Shown in pieces: positions 35,510 to 44,485 of a DNA stretch of 52,291 nt. Both the position numbers and the translations under genes were made by a program. This stretch comes from Roseinatronobacter alkalisoli (GTDB lineage: Bacteria > Pseudomonadota > Alphaproteobacteria > Rhodobacterales > Rhodobacteraceae): positions 1-52,291 of the forward strand of contig NZ_JAQZSM010000025.1 of assembly GCF_028745735.1 (NCBI RefSeq), given 5' to 3'. Below the pieces are notes generated by a model. That model saw nothing but the letters and a program-made list of their open reading frames with translations. It was not told where the DNA came from and did not search any database. How positions within the stretch are numbered: the stretch's first letter is position 1; the number at the start of each line of letters is the position of its first letter.

Positions 35510-36094
35510 ATGGAAGACAGCAATAGTCAAAATCCGGACTGGCCCGCGCCGCGCCTGTCCGCGCCCGACCCGCAAACCTACACCCCGCGCCAGCGCGAAA
35601 TTCACGACAGCATCGCCTCTGGTCCGCGCGGCGGCGTTCGTGGCCCGCTTGCAATCTGGCTGCACCGCCCGGAACTGGCGGCGCGTGCGCAGGAACTTGG
35701 ACGATACTGCCGGTATGATACATCACTTGATCCACGCCTGAGCGAACTGGCCATCCTGACCATGGCCCGCCATTGGGGTGCCGAATATGAATGGGCTGCA
35801 CATAAGAAAGAAGCCTTGAAAGCCGGTCTGTCTGCCGATGTGATCGAGGCAATCCGCACCGGAACGCCGCCAACCTATGCAGATACCGACGAGAAGATCG
35901 TGCATGCGGTTGCACGATCCGTGCTGGAAACACGCCATGTCCCCGATGCACTTTATGCACAGGCCAGCAGGATACTTGGCACCGAAAGGCTGGTCGATCT
36001 GATCGGCGTGTTGGGATATTACACGCTTATATCAATGACGCTGAATGTATTTCGCATTCCGCCACATAACAACGAACCTGCCGAGCTGTCCTGA
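35510..36094 (+). CDS. Carboxymuconolactone decarboxylase family (CMD/AhpD-like) protein
   Basis: A 194-residue CMD-family protein. The core helices are LDPRLSELAILTMARHWGAEYEWAAHKKEALKAGLS (about residues 75-110; shown here only as landmarks: LSELAIL, EYEWAAH, EALKAGLS). The AhpD redox motif CxxC is absent; the His after EYEW is kept. A lactone decarboxylase or uncharacterised role is possible. ATG 35510 is chosen because the region upstream belongs to the divergent thiolase promoter. The gene is divergent from thiolase and ends 14 bp before the convergent sugar ABC ATPase gene. Confidence 0.8.
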   Translation: MEDSNSQNPDWPAPRLSAPDPQTYTPRQREIHDSIASGPRGGVRGPLAIWLHRPELAARAQELGRYCRYDTSLDPRLSELAILTMARHWGAEYEWAAHKKEALKAGLSADVIEAIRTGTPPTYADTDEKIVHAVARSVLETRHVPDALYAQASRILGTERLVDLIGVLGYYTLISMTLNVFRIPPHNNEPAELS

Positions 36095-36108
36095 CAGCGG
36101 CGCGGCCA

Positions 36109-37194
36109 TTACACGCGCAGTTCTTCGGCCTTGTCGAATATCGACGCGCGCGCCGGGTCAAACCCGATTCGGAGCATGTCACCCGTCGCAACCTTTTCCT
36201 GTCCATCAAGTCGGAACCTTATGGACGTATCCGCAAGCGTCGACCAGACAAGGATTTCAGACCCCATAGGTTCGACCAGTTCTGCGCAAACTTCAAACCT
36301 GACCGGCGCCGAAGCCGCGGCCTCGCCCGTCAGGATATGCTCTGGCCGAATGCCGAACCAGACCGCGCCCGCAAAATCCTTGCGAACGAACCCATATGTC
36401 GCCAGCGGCACATCCCTGCCTGCCAGAACAACCTTGGGTTCCGCGCCCCTGCTCAGGGTTGTTTCGAAGAAATTCATCGACGGTGACCCGATGAAATCGG
36501 CCACATATTTGTTGGCGGGCCGGTTATAAATTTCGTTCGGGCTGCCAAGCTGCATGACCACACCGCCCTTCATGATCGCAATGCGGTCTGCAAGGGTCAT
36601 CGCCTCGACCTGATCATGTGTCACATAGATCATGGTGTTCCTGAGTTTCTGATGCAGGCGCTTGATCTCTACCCGCAGATCGGCGCGCAGTTTTGCATCC
36701 AGATTCGACAGTGGTTCATCAAACAGGAACACATCGACATCGCGCACCAGCGCGCGGCCAATCGCCACCCGCTGCCGTTGCCCGCCAGACAGGGCGGCGG
36801 GCTTGCGCTTCAGAAGCGGCTCAATCTGCAGGACATCGGCGGCACGGGCCACGCGGCGCCTGATCTCCTCCTTCGGCATACGGATGTTCTTCAGGCCAAA
36901 GGACAGGTTCCCCTCAACCGTCATCTGCGGATAAAGCGCGTAGGACTGGAACACCATGCCGATGCCACGTCTGGACGGTTCTGCCCAGGTGACATTCTGG
37001 CCGTTGATGTAGATGCTGCCATCCGACGGTTCCAGCAGGCCCGCAATGCAGTTCAGCAAGGTAGACTTGCCACAGCCGGATGAACCCAGAAGAACCAGAA
37101 ACTCACCCTGGCCAATTTCCAGATTGAGATCGCGCAAGACCGAGACCGTGCCATAGTCCAGCTTCAGATTTTGGATCGAAACACTCGACTGCAT
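36109..37194 (-). CDS. Sugar ABC importer ATPase (MalK/UgpC type)
   Basis: A 361-residue ATPase. Walker A is GSSGCGKST (about residues 37-45), the signature LSGGQRQR, Walker B DVFLFDEPLSNLD, and a C-terminal regulatory OB-type domain follows from about residue 240. This layout is that of MalK/UgpC, which energise CUT1 sugar importers. AAAGGA precedes the ATG. It is the last gene of a binding protein - permease - permease - ATPase operon, 4 bp after the second permease. Confidence 0.92.
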   Translation of the reverse strand: MQSSVSIQNLKLDYGTVSVLRDLNLEIGQGEFLVLLGSSGCGKSTLLNCIAGLLEPSDGSIYINGQNVTWAEPSRRGIGMVFQSYALYPQMTVEGNLSFGLKNIRMPKEEIRRRVARAADVLQIEPLLKRKPAALSGGQRQRVAIGRALVRDVDVFLFDEPLSNLDAKLRADLRVEIKRLHQKLRNTMIYVTHDQVEAMTLADRIAIMKGGVVMQLGSPNEIYNRPANKYVADFIGSPSMNFFETTLSRGAEPKVVLAGRDVPLATYGFVRKDFAGAVWFGIRPEHILTGEAAASAPVRFEVCAELVEPMGSEILVWSTLADTSIRFRLDGQEKVATGDMLRIGFDPARASIFDKAEELRV

Positions 37195-37198
37195 CGCG

Positions 37199-38116
37199 TT
37201 ATCCTTTCACAGCGCCAGCGGCGATGCCGCGAACAAACAGTTTGCCAGAGATGAGATAGATGGAGAGGGGAACAATGCCGGACAGAAGTGTCGCCGCCAT
37301 GTTCACATTGTATTCCTTAACACCCGTGACCGAATTGACGATATTGTTCAGCTGGACCGTCATCGGGTAATTCTCCGGGCGGGTGTAGATGGCCCCGAAC
37401 AGGAAATCATTCCAGATAGCGGTGGTCTGCAGAATGACGGCAACAACAAAGATCGGCAGGGCCATTGGCAACATGATCTTGAAATAGATGGTCCGGAACC
37501 CGGCGCCATCGACACGCGCCGCCTTGAACAACTCTTCCGGGACCGATGAAAAATAGTTGCGGAAAAGCAGTGTCAGGATCGGCATGCCAAAGACAGTATG
37601 CACAAGCACAAGGCCAGAAAGCTCGCCATAAAGGCCGATTTCGCGCAACAGAACCACAATGGGATAGATCATCACCTGATAGGGAATGAAGGCCCCGATG
37701 ATCAGGATGGTGAACAGGACATTGGCCCCCTTGAAGCGCCACATCGACAGCGCATAGCCATTGACCGAGGCCACCGCGATAGAGAAAAAGACCGACGGAA
37801 CCGTGATCTTGAGCGAGTTCAGGAAACCACGCGACAAGCCATCGCAGTTCAGGCCAGTACATACGCTTGACCATGCCTTGACCCACGGAGCGAATGTAAT
37901 CTCCACAGGTGGGGCGAAGATGTTGCCAACCCGGATTTCGGGCATGCCCTTCAGCGATGTCACGACCATCACATAGATCGGCAGCAGATAGTAAAGGGCC
38001 AGCACGATCAGCACACCATAGATGATGATGTTGCGGCGTGAAAATATCGGTCGGGGCCTGGGGCCTGCCGCATGGGCATGGCTGGCATGCTGTGTTCTGA
38101 TGACAGTATCAGCCAT
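37199..38116 (-). CDS. Sugar ABC importer permease, MalG type (GtsC-like)
   Basis: A 305-residue CUT1 permease with about six membrane segments and the EAA loop EELFKAARVDGAGF. An extracytoplasmic segment with two cysteines (SSVCTGLNCDGLSRGF) resembles the one in GtsC-type glucose permeases. Start 38116 is set by GGAGG eight bases upstream; it overlaps the preceding permease by 8 bp. It pairs with the MalF-type permease encoded just before. Confidence 0.9.
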   Translation of the reverse strand: MADTVIRTQHASHAHAAGPRPRPIFSRRNIIIYGVLIVLALYYLLPIYVMVVTSLKGMPEIRVGNIFAPPVEITFAPWVKAWSSVCTGLNCDGLSRGFLNSLKITVPSVFFSIAVASVNGYALSMWRFKGANVLFTILIIGAFIPYQVMIYPIVVLLREIGLYGELSGLVLVHTVFGMPILTLLFRNYFSSVPEELFKAARVDGAGFRTIYFKIMLPMALPIFVVAVILQTTAIWNDFLFGAIYTRPENYPMTVQLNNIVNSVTGVKEYNVNMAATLLSGIVPLSIYLISGKLFVRGIAAGAVKG

Positions 38117-39002
38117 TTTTCTTGCCTCCGAATTCAAGATACGCCCATGGAATGATGATGAAGGTCACAGCAACAAGCATCATCGTTGAAGCAGCAAACC
38201 CCTGGGCCAGGTTTTGCGAAACGAACATGGCATCGAAGACAAATTTTGCAGGCACTTCAGATGCCAGACCCGGACCGCCACCGGTCTGCGCGATGATCAG
38301 GTCATAAAGTTTGATAATGCCCGACGTGACCAGAACCAGCGTGGTCACGAAAACCGGGCGCATCATCGGGATGACAACGAAAATATAGGTTTTCCAGGTT
38401 GGAATGCCGTCAACCTTGGTCGCTTTCCAGACATCTTCATCTATGCCGCGCAGCCCTGCCAGCATCAGGCACATGACCAGACCACTGCCATGCCACAATC
38501 CCGCGACCAGCACGCCATAAAGAACCAGATTGGGATTATAGAGCGGGTCAAAGGTGAAATTCCCGAACCCCAGACTGCGCACGACATTCTGAATGCCGAA
38601 TTCGGGGTTCAGTACCCATTGCCACACCAGCCCGGTTACAATGAAGCTAAGCGCATAGGGATACAGAAAAATGGTCCTGAACCCGTCCTCGAACCGGATC
38701 TTCTGGTCAATCAAGGCCGCCAGAAGAAACCCCAGCACCAGCGACAGGATCAGCATAAGGCTGCCATAGATCAACAGGTTCTCAATCGAGATAAGCCAGC
38801 GCCGCGTCCCCCACAGACGTTCATATTGCGCAAGACCAACCCAGTCGGCGCGGGGCAGCAAGCGCGAGTTGGTGAAGGAAAAAACGATCGTCCAGACAGT
38901 GCAACCGACAAAAACGACCAGCGCTGTCAGTACCATGGGAATGGCCGCGATCTTCGCGCTAAGATTCTTGAATAGCCCTGACGGTTTGCCGTTTTGCGAC
39001 AT
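38109..39002 (-). CDS. Sugar ABC importer permease, MalF type (GtsB-like)
   Basis: A 297-residue CUT1 permease with about six membrane segments and the EAA-type loop DEDVWKATKVDGIPT. I take the start at 39002 (MSQNGKPSG), which has a purine-rich GGGG upstream; a longer frame to 39053 would add a segment that looks non-coding. The 3' end overlaps the second permease by 8 bp. The 72-bp gap after the binding-protein gene is usual in such operons. Confidence 0.85.
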   Translation of the reverse strand: MSQNGKPSGLFKNLSAKIAAIPMVLTALVVFVGCTVWTIVFSFTNSRLLPRADWVGLAQYERLWGTRRWLISIENLLIYGSLMLILSLVLGFLLAALIDQKIRFEDGFRTIFLYPYALSFIVTGLVWQWVLNPEFGIQNVVRSLGFGNFTFDPLYNPNLVLYGVLVAGLWHGSGLVMCLMLAGLRGIDEDVWKATKVDGIPTWKTYIFVVIPMMRPVFVTTLVLVTSGIIKLYDLIIAQTGGGPGLASEVPAKFVFDAMFVSQNLAQGFAASTMMLVAVTFIIIPWAYLEFGGKKNG

Positions 39003-39074
39003 CTGAAAACCCCAATCTGCAAGAAGGTGAAGCGAATGGCGCGGACCGGACAAGAAGGTCCACGCCAGACGTGA

Positions 39075-40307
39075 TCAGTCGGCGGATGCAATGATGTCGA
39101 CGAATTCTGCTTGTGCCTGTTCCACTGAAAATCTTGTGTCGGCAAAAAACTCTACCACCAGATCCGTCACGCGCCCCAAAGTGTCCGGCGACACCATTGT
39201 ATTGACGCTTTCGACGACATTTCCTTGCGAGAGGATCTCCATGCCACGCTGCATGCAGGGCGTCGGATCGACCAGTTCGATATCAAGACGCACTGGCAAG
39301 GCACCCTTCGCCTTTGTGAAGGCCAACTGCGTTTCCGGTGCCACAATGGTTCCGACAAGAATATCCTGCGCAGCGATGACGTCGGGATCTGTCACCTTGG
39401 GGAAATAGAAAGCATCCCCTGCTGCCGTGATGTATTGATGCACCCCTAGGCCGGGCAGGCATGTCAGGTCTTCGCCCGGCGTCATGCCCGCTTGCATGAA
39501 TTCGCCCTGCACCCAATCCCCCATGATCTGGCCAGCGGCGCGTCCGTCCGCAACAAGCTGCGCCGCAAGGTTCCATTCCTGAATATTGGACCCCCGCATC
39601 ATGTCACGCGCTTCCCCGGCGGCCACAAACACCGCTGACATTTCCGGCCCTGCCGCAAATTCCGGTTCACGCTCGCGGTAAATGCGCTCAAACAGATCCG
39701 GGCCACCGATGGACACCATCAGCACATTGAACAACAATTGCTGTTGCCAGGCCTGCTGGCCCTGTGCCAGCGGGATGATACCGTTTTCGCGCAGGACGGG
39801 TGCAGCGGCCACGAACGCATCCCAGTTCTGCGGAACATCCAGCCCGTTATCGATGAAAACAGAGTTGTTCAGCCACAGCCATTGCTGCGAATGGATGTTC
39901 GACGGCACGCAGAAAATTTTGCCCTCGAACGTGCAGCTGTCAAGTAGCGACTGCGGGAATATGGCATCTTTCCAGCCCTGCGTTTGCGCCAACTCCGTCA
40001 CATCGCGCATGAAGCCCGACTCGATCAGCTCGCGCATTGCCGAACTATGCGTGAACTGGGTGGCCCCCATCGGGTCACCGCCTGTGATCCGGCTTGTGAT
40101 CAGTGGCCGTGCAATTCCGCCTGCACCCGCAATGGCGCCATCGACCCAGGTATGGCCGGATTCCGCAAATGCTTCTGCAATAACGCGGATCGCATCCGCT
40201 TCGGACCCAGATGTCCACCAGTGCGTAACTTCAAGATTTGTCGCATGTGCTGGCAGCCAGGCCGTGCTGGCCAGCAGACAGAATGTAAGAGGCTTCAGCG
40301 ATGTCAT
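39075..40307 (-). CDS. Sugar ABC importer binding protein (GtsA-like)
   Basis: A 410-residue periplasmic solute-binding protein of extracellular family 1. The signal peptide ends near AHA-TNL (about residue 22), and the mature protein begins LEVTHWWTSGSEADAI, typical of glucose/mannose-type GtsA binding proteins. Four or more cysteines are spread through the mature part. It heads the sugar ABC operon. GGAG lies upstream of the ATG. The ligand is probably a hexose or small glycoside; the GH3 enzyme nearby could supply it. Confidence 0.9.
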   Translation of the reverse strand: MTSLKPLTFCLLASTAWLPAHATNLEVTHWWTSGSEADAIRVIAEAFAESGHTWVDGAIAGAGGIARPLITSRITGGDPMGATQFTHSSAMRELIESGFMRDVTELAQTQGWKDAIFPQSLLDSCTFEGKIFCVPSNIHSQQWLWLNNSVFIDNGLDVPQNWDAFVAAAPVLRENGIIPLAQGQQAWQQQLLFNVLMVSIGGPDLFERIYREREPEFAAGPEMSAVFVAAGEARDMMRGSNIQEWNLAAQLVADGRAAGQIMGDWVQGEFMQAGMTPGEDLTCLPGLGVHQYITAAGDAFYFPKVTDPDVIAAQDILVGTIVAPETQLAFTKAKGALPVRLDIELVDPTPCMQRGMEILSQGNVVESVNTMVSPDTLGRVTDLVVEFFADTRFSVEQAQAEFVDIIASAD

Positions 40308-40535
40308 GGTGTTCTCCCGGTTGTAAGGTTTGATCAGTCAGTCATGGGTAGGGGCATTGTTTTTATTGGTACTGGTGCAGGGTTTTTCCGACCGGACCGT
40401 TACTGTGTCATCGTCCAGAATCCCTTGTTTCAGTCAACGCATCTGACATTTGGCGTGCTAAAACATTTTGTATAAGATGCTGTTTTTATAGGATTTTAAT
40501 GCGTACCCAATGCATCTTTATCGCTGCATTTCGCC
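40308..40535. other. Upstream region of the sugar operon
   Basis: A 228-bp gap between the CoA-transferase stop and the sugar operon start, both on the minus strand. AT-rich blocks around 40460-40500 should hold the operon promoter; TTGACT on the minus strand near 40431-40436 is the best -35, with no clear -10. No gene is recognised. Confidence 0.35.
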
Positions 40536-41729
40536 TTAGCCCGCTATGATTTTGGCCGCGCGTAAGGCCTTGATATCGTCAGGGCCATAGCCAAGCTCGT
40601 ACAGAATCTGATCCGTCTGCGCGCCTGTGGGCTGGGGTGGCCGCACAAGCGCAGGACCGTCGTGCCGCATACCGAAACCAGCAAGTGTGGTGTTCATTCC
40701 TGCAACAGTGCCTTCTGGTCCGTTGAACCGGTGCAGCACAGGGCGGGCGGCAACCTGCGGATCGTTCAATGCTTCGTCCATAGTGCGTATCCGCGCGCAC
40801 GGAATTCCATGCGATTGCAGGAAATCTTCCCAATACCGGGCCGGTTTCAACCTGAAACTTTCGCGCAGCGCTTCCGCTTCCTGCGCATGTGCATCAAGCC
40901 GCTGGTTGTTGTCTGTCTTGATCTGGTCCTCGCGGCCCAGCAACGTCCAGAGCTTGCGCTGCTGCCTGAGGTTTGACGCCGACACCATCATGGGCGCGTC
41001 ACTCGCCCAGTACATGCCGATCGTCGCGAAAGGATAGGTGTTGCCCTTGGCTACCGGAACTTTGCCACCCCAGAAATACGAAGCGACATGCGATGTCGCG
41101 AACATGAGTGCGACATCAAGCATGGACACGTCGATGTAATTCCCCATGCCGCCCGTGCGCTCGCGCTGAAGAAGTGCTGCGGCAATGGCATAGGCCGCGG
41201 TTGTCCCTGTCGCATAATCCATGACCGGTGCCCCACATTTGAAGGGCGTTTCAGGGTCATCGCCGGTCATCGCCATAAAGCCGGAAAAGGCCTGGATGAT
41301 ATTGTCATAGCCGCGCAGTTCCCGGCGCGGTCCTGTCGCGCCGAATGCCGAAACTGAACAATAGATGATCCTGGGGTTACGCTTCGCCACTTCGTCATAG
41401 CCCAGCCCAAGTGCGTCGAACGCGCCGGTGCGGTAATTCTCGATGAAGACATCGGCAGTTTCGATCAGCCGCAGCATCGCCTCGCGGCCTTCCTGTGTTT
41501 TCAGGTCAATCGCGATACAGGATTTGTCAGACCCTTGCGCCAGAAACGCGGTGCCCATACCGGCATCGTTCATCGCGCCGTCAGGCCCTTGGCCACGGGC
41601 CTGATCAGGGTCATGCGGATCTTCAACCTTGATGACATCCGCGCCAAGTGTTGCCAGTTGAAACGCTGCAAACGGGCCAGCCAGAACATGCGTCGTGTCA
41701 ATCACCCGGAAATTCTGAAACGCCTTCAT
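40536..41729 (-). CDS. Class III CoA-transferase (CaiB/BaiF family)
   Basis: A 397-residue family III CoA-transferase. The nucleophilic Asp is about Asp171 in APVMDYATG; the N-terminal segment HVLAGPFAAFQLATLGADVIKVE and YDNIIQAFSGFMAMTG are family signatures. It moves CoA between carboxylic acids. ATG 41729 has GGAG nine bases upstream; the longer frame extends into the promoter region. It lies alone between the sugar operon and the divergent GH3 gene. A role with the carboxylate modules is plausible but not shown. Confidence 0.9.
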   Translation of the reverse strand: MKAFQNFRVIDTTHVLAGPFAAFQLATLGADVIKVEDPHDPDQARGQGPDGAMNDAGMGTAFLAQGSDKSCIAIDLKTQEGREAMLRLIETADVFIENYRTGAFDALGLGYDEVAKRNPRIIYCSVSAFGATGPRRELRGYDNIIQAFSGFMAMTGDDPETPFKCGAPVMDYATGTTAAYAIAAALLQRERTGGMGNYIDVSMLDVALMFATSHVASYFWGGKVPVAKGNTYPFATIGMYWASDAPMMVSASNLRQQRKLWTLLGREDQIKTDNNQRLDAHAQEAEALRESFRLKPARYWEDFLQSHGIPCARIRTMDEALNDPQVAARPVLHRFNGPEGTVAGMNTTLAGFGMRHDGPALVRPPQPTGAQTDQILYELGYGPDDIKALRAAKIIAG

Positions 41730-41950
41730 GATGGATTTCTCCGTTCGGTTCCGGTCGGTTGTGGCCCGCTTTGCGCGATGCAAGCCGCCATTGCCGGAAT
41801 TGAAATTCTGCTGGTGGCGACAATCACCGCGCAGACGCGCCAGCGCCACTGCCGAAAGGTTTGGTCGGACCTGACGAATGCGCACCCCCTTTTGTGCGGC
41901 GGTCGCATATGCTGGGCAAAAAGTACAACTTACCCAGAACAGGTGCTTCA

Positions 41951-43645
41951 ATGACCAATGCCGCCCTCCCCCTGACCGACGCCCAGCTTTGCGCGGCGCC
42001 GTTTCATCTGGATGCAGGCGGATTGGACTGGGTCAGAACACGCTTTGCCGCGCTTGATACAGACGCGAAGATTGCGCAGCTTGTTCTGCCCATGTGCCGT
42101 GATCTCTCTGATGCCGGAATCGAGGCAGTTGCCCGTTTCCGCACCGGCGGCGTTCATCGTTTCCCAAGCTATAGCGAAGCCGAATTGCGCCGCTCTGCGA
42201 TGTTGCTGATGCAGCAAAGCGCTATTCCGCCGCTGCTGACCGCCGATATCGAGATGTCGGAGAAGGCCAGTATCAAAGCTGGAACCGCATTTCCCAACCA
42301 AATGGCCGTCGCAGCGACAGGTGACAGGCAAAACGCCCACCACATGGGTGCTATCGCTGCGCGCGAGGCGGGCTATCTGGGCTTTGGTGTAAGCTGGACA
42401 CCAGTTGCGGATCTGGCATTGAATTTCCGGTCCAACGTCGTGAACACGCGGGCGTTTTCAGACAATGTGGACAACACTATCGGCATGGTTTCCGCCTATC
42501 TTGACGGGATGCACAGCAATGGACTTGTCGCGTGTATCAAGCATTTTCCCGGCGATGGTCTGGATGAACGGGACCAGCATTATGTCACCACACATAACAC
42601 AATGGACATGGACGAATGGCGCGCAAGTTTCGGGCGCATCTATGCCGAAGCTATCCGAAAGGATGTGCGCCTTGTCATGGTCGGACATGTGACCCTTGCT
42701 GCCTACGGGCGCAATCTGGGTGGCGCGGCGCGAAGCGGGGCGCATCTTCCCGCCTCGCTTAATGGTGACATTCTGCATGGGCTTCTGCGCGGGGACCTGA
42801 ACTATAACGGCGTTATCGTGTCGGATGCGACCGGCATGGCAGGCTTTACATCCTGCGGGGCGCGCAAGGACATTGTGCCCATGTGCATTGAAAACGGCTG
42901 TGACATTCTGCTGTTTCCGCGCGATATAGAGGAAGATATCGGCTTCCTTTGGGCCGGGCTGGAATCCGGCGCCCTGTCGCAGTCCCGGCTGGATGCAGCA
43001 GTGCTGCGGATTCTGGCGCTGAAAGCGTCCATGGGGCTGCATCTGGGCCACCCAGTTCTGCCCGATGAAAAACAGCGCGCCAGTTTGCTTGGCAGTGAAC
43101 AACACCGCAACTGGGCAAGGGATGTCGCCGAAGGGTGCGTGACACTGGTGCGGGACACCCAGAACCTGTTGCCCATTTTGCCCGCCCGTCACCGGCGCAT
43201 TCTGCTGGCGGAATTGCGCGACCGGCGCAGCCCGTCTGCGGCCCTGCCCGATCTGGAAATTCCCGCAATGCTTGAAGCACTGGGCTTTATCATCACGCGC
43301 GTTGTCCCGGGAGAGGTGATTGCCCCGGATGATCACGATATTGGTCTATATCTGATGGCCGAAGAAGGACTGTCCGGAAAAGAGGTTCTTGGCCCCCGAT
43401 GGGAACAGCTTCATGGCCCTTTTCCGCTGACCATGCAACGGATGTGGCAGCATCTGCCAACACTGTATGTGTCCCTCGGTTCGCCGTTCCTGACGTTTCA
43501 TGTGCCCGATTGCCCGACATTCGTGAACGCCTACAGCGCGGTGATGCCAGTGCAACAGGCCGTGGTCGATGCGCTTACCGGCAAGATCGCGTTCAAGGGC
43601 CGCAGCCCGGTTGACACAAATTGCGGTCTGCCCGTCTTTCACTGA
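41951..43645 (+). CDS. Glycoside hydrolase family 3 enzyme
   Basis: A 564-residue GH3 protein. KHFPGDG (residues 197-203) is the substrate loop, and the Asp-Gln-His at 208-210 matches the Asp/His acid-base dyad of NagZ-type beta-N-acetylhexosaminidases. The probable nucleophile is Asp292 (VIVSDATGM). A C-terminal domain of about 180 residues follows, lacking the fibronectin III part of large GH3 glucosidases. No signal peptide is visible, so it is cytoplasmic and probably acts on an imported glycoside, which fits the neighbouring sugar ABC importer. The ribosome binding site is weak. Specificity for hexosaminides rather than glucosides is inferred only from the dyad. Confidence 0.87.
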   Translation: MTNAALPLTDAQLCAAPFHLDAGGLDWVRTRFAALDTDAKIAQLVLPMCRDLSDAGIEAVARFRTGGVHRFPSYSEAELRRSAMLLMQQSAIPPLLTADIEMSEKASIKAGTAFPNQMAVAATGDRQNAHHMGAIAAREAGYLGFGVSWTPVADLALNFRSNVVNTRAFSDNVDNTIGMVSAYLDGMHSNGLVACIKHFPGDGLDERDQHYVTTHNTMDMDEWRASFGRIYAEAIRKDVRLVMVGHVTLAAYGRNLGGAARSGAHLPASLNGDILHGLLRGDLNYNGVIVSDATGMAGFTSCGARKDIVPMCIENGCDILLFPRDIEEDIGFLWAGLESGALSQSRLDAAVLRILALKASMGLHLGHPVLPDEKQRASLLGSEQHRNWARDVAEGCVTLVRDTQNLLPILPARHRRILLAELRDRRSPSAALPDLEIPAMLEALGFIITRVVPGEVIAPDDHDIGLYLMAEEGLSGKEVLGPRWEQLHGPFPLTMQRMWQHLPTLYVSLGSPFLTFHVPDCPTFVNAYSAVMPVQQAVVDALTGKIAFKGRSPVDTNCGLPVFH

Positions 43646-43678
43646 CAGTGAACCAGATACGCCAACCCGCGCATACGG

Positions 43679-44485
43679 TTAGCGCGCGCCGCGACGGGTA
43701 AACCCGGCGGCAATAAGCGCCCCGTCCTGCCGCGCCATGAACCAGCGCTTTCCCTGCCCGAACATCTGCACGGTGTCGCCCTGATCCAGATTGCCCAGAT
43801 AGACAACATCTCGCTGAAGCAGCGGCGCAGGTTGTGATGGCCGGGCATGCTCGGCGGTTTCAGCAAGACGCGAGAATGTCGGGAAATACAACAAACCCAC
43901 TGCGTTGAAATCCAGCGAAGGTATCGGCCGCTCTGCATAGACCGGGGTGCTGTCAGCCGGGTGAACAAGGCGCATCTTGCGCGACATCGCGCGGGCCTGA
44001 CAATCAAGCCGCGCGAGTGCCGCATCCGCAGCCGGAAGATGCATCTGCCCCAACACAGAATTGCGGACAATGCGCTTGTTCGACCCGCTATTGTCATGAC
44101 TGACGAATGTAGAAATCATCCGGAGTTCGGCCAGTATCCCGCCCTGCGAGGTGATCATGTGGCAAGAGCCTGTGCGCGTGTCTGATACGGCGTGCAGGGC
44201 AGATGCGATCCTGACCTCCTGCCCGAGCAATGCCCGCCCCGCCGGATGGAATTTCAGCGATGTCGTGCAGAACGCCGCATAGACGGGCCGCCCGTCCGCA
44301 GCCCTGAAGATTACATCATTCTGGCCGAGGGCAGTCGCCACCATGCGCCAGTGTTCATCGCCGCAATAGCGCAGCAGCCATTGTTCGGACAAGCCCGCCG
44401 GTGCCAGCTGCGCCATGCCCAGCATCAGGTTGTTCACCTGAAATACCGGCCCCGAGCAGCAAGCAATTGCCACAGACGTCATCAC
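43679..44485 (-). CDS. LnmK-like / Pnap_2097-type double-hotdog protein
   Basis: A 268-residue protein with the opening LMLGMAQLAPAGLSEQWLLRYCGDEHWRMV (landmarks: GLSEQWLL and CGDEHW), which I recognise from the LnmK / Pnap_2097 group of double-hotdog proteins. LnmK is a bifunctional acyltransferase/decarboxylase that turns methylmalonyl-CoA into propionyl-carrier protein in leinamycin synthesis. The second half (PSLDFNAVGLLYFPTF) forms the second hotdog. It overlaps the flavoprotein gene by 4 bp and ends the nitrilase operon, so it is very probably co-translated. No carrier protein or ketosynthase is nearby. The catalytic role here is unproven. Confidence 0.72.
   Translation of the reverse strand: MMTSVAIACCSGPVFQVNNLMLGMAQLAPAGLSEQWLLRYCGDEHWRMVATALGQNDVIFRAADGRPVYAAFCTTSLKFHPAGRALLGQEVRIASALHAVSDTRTGSCHMITSQGGILAELRMISTFVSHDNSGSNKRIVRNSVLGQMHLPAADAALARLDCQARAMSRKMRLVHPADSTPVYAERPIPSLDFNAVGLLYFPTFSRLAETAEHARPSQPAPLLQRDVVYLGNLDQGDTVQMFGQGKRWFMARQDGALIAAGFTRRGAR

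Noticed and set aside
42458-43336. Minus-strand open frame opposite the GH3 gene
   Set aside because: Antisense to a gene with clear GH3 motifs; no ribosome binding site or domain.
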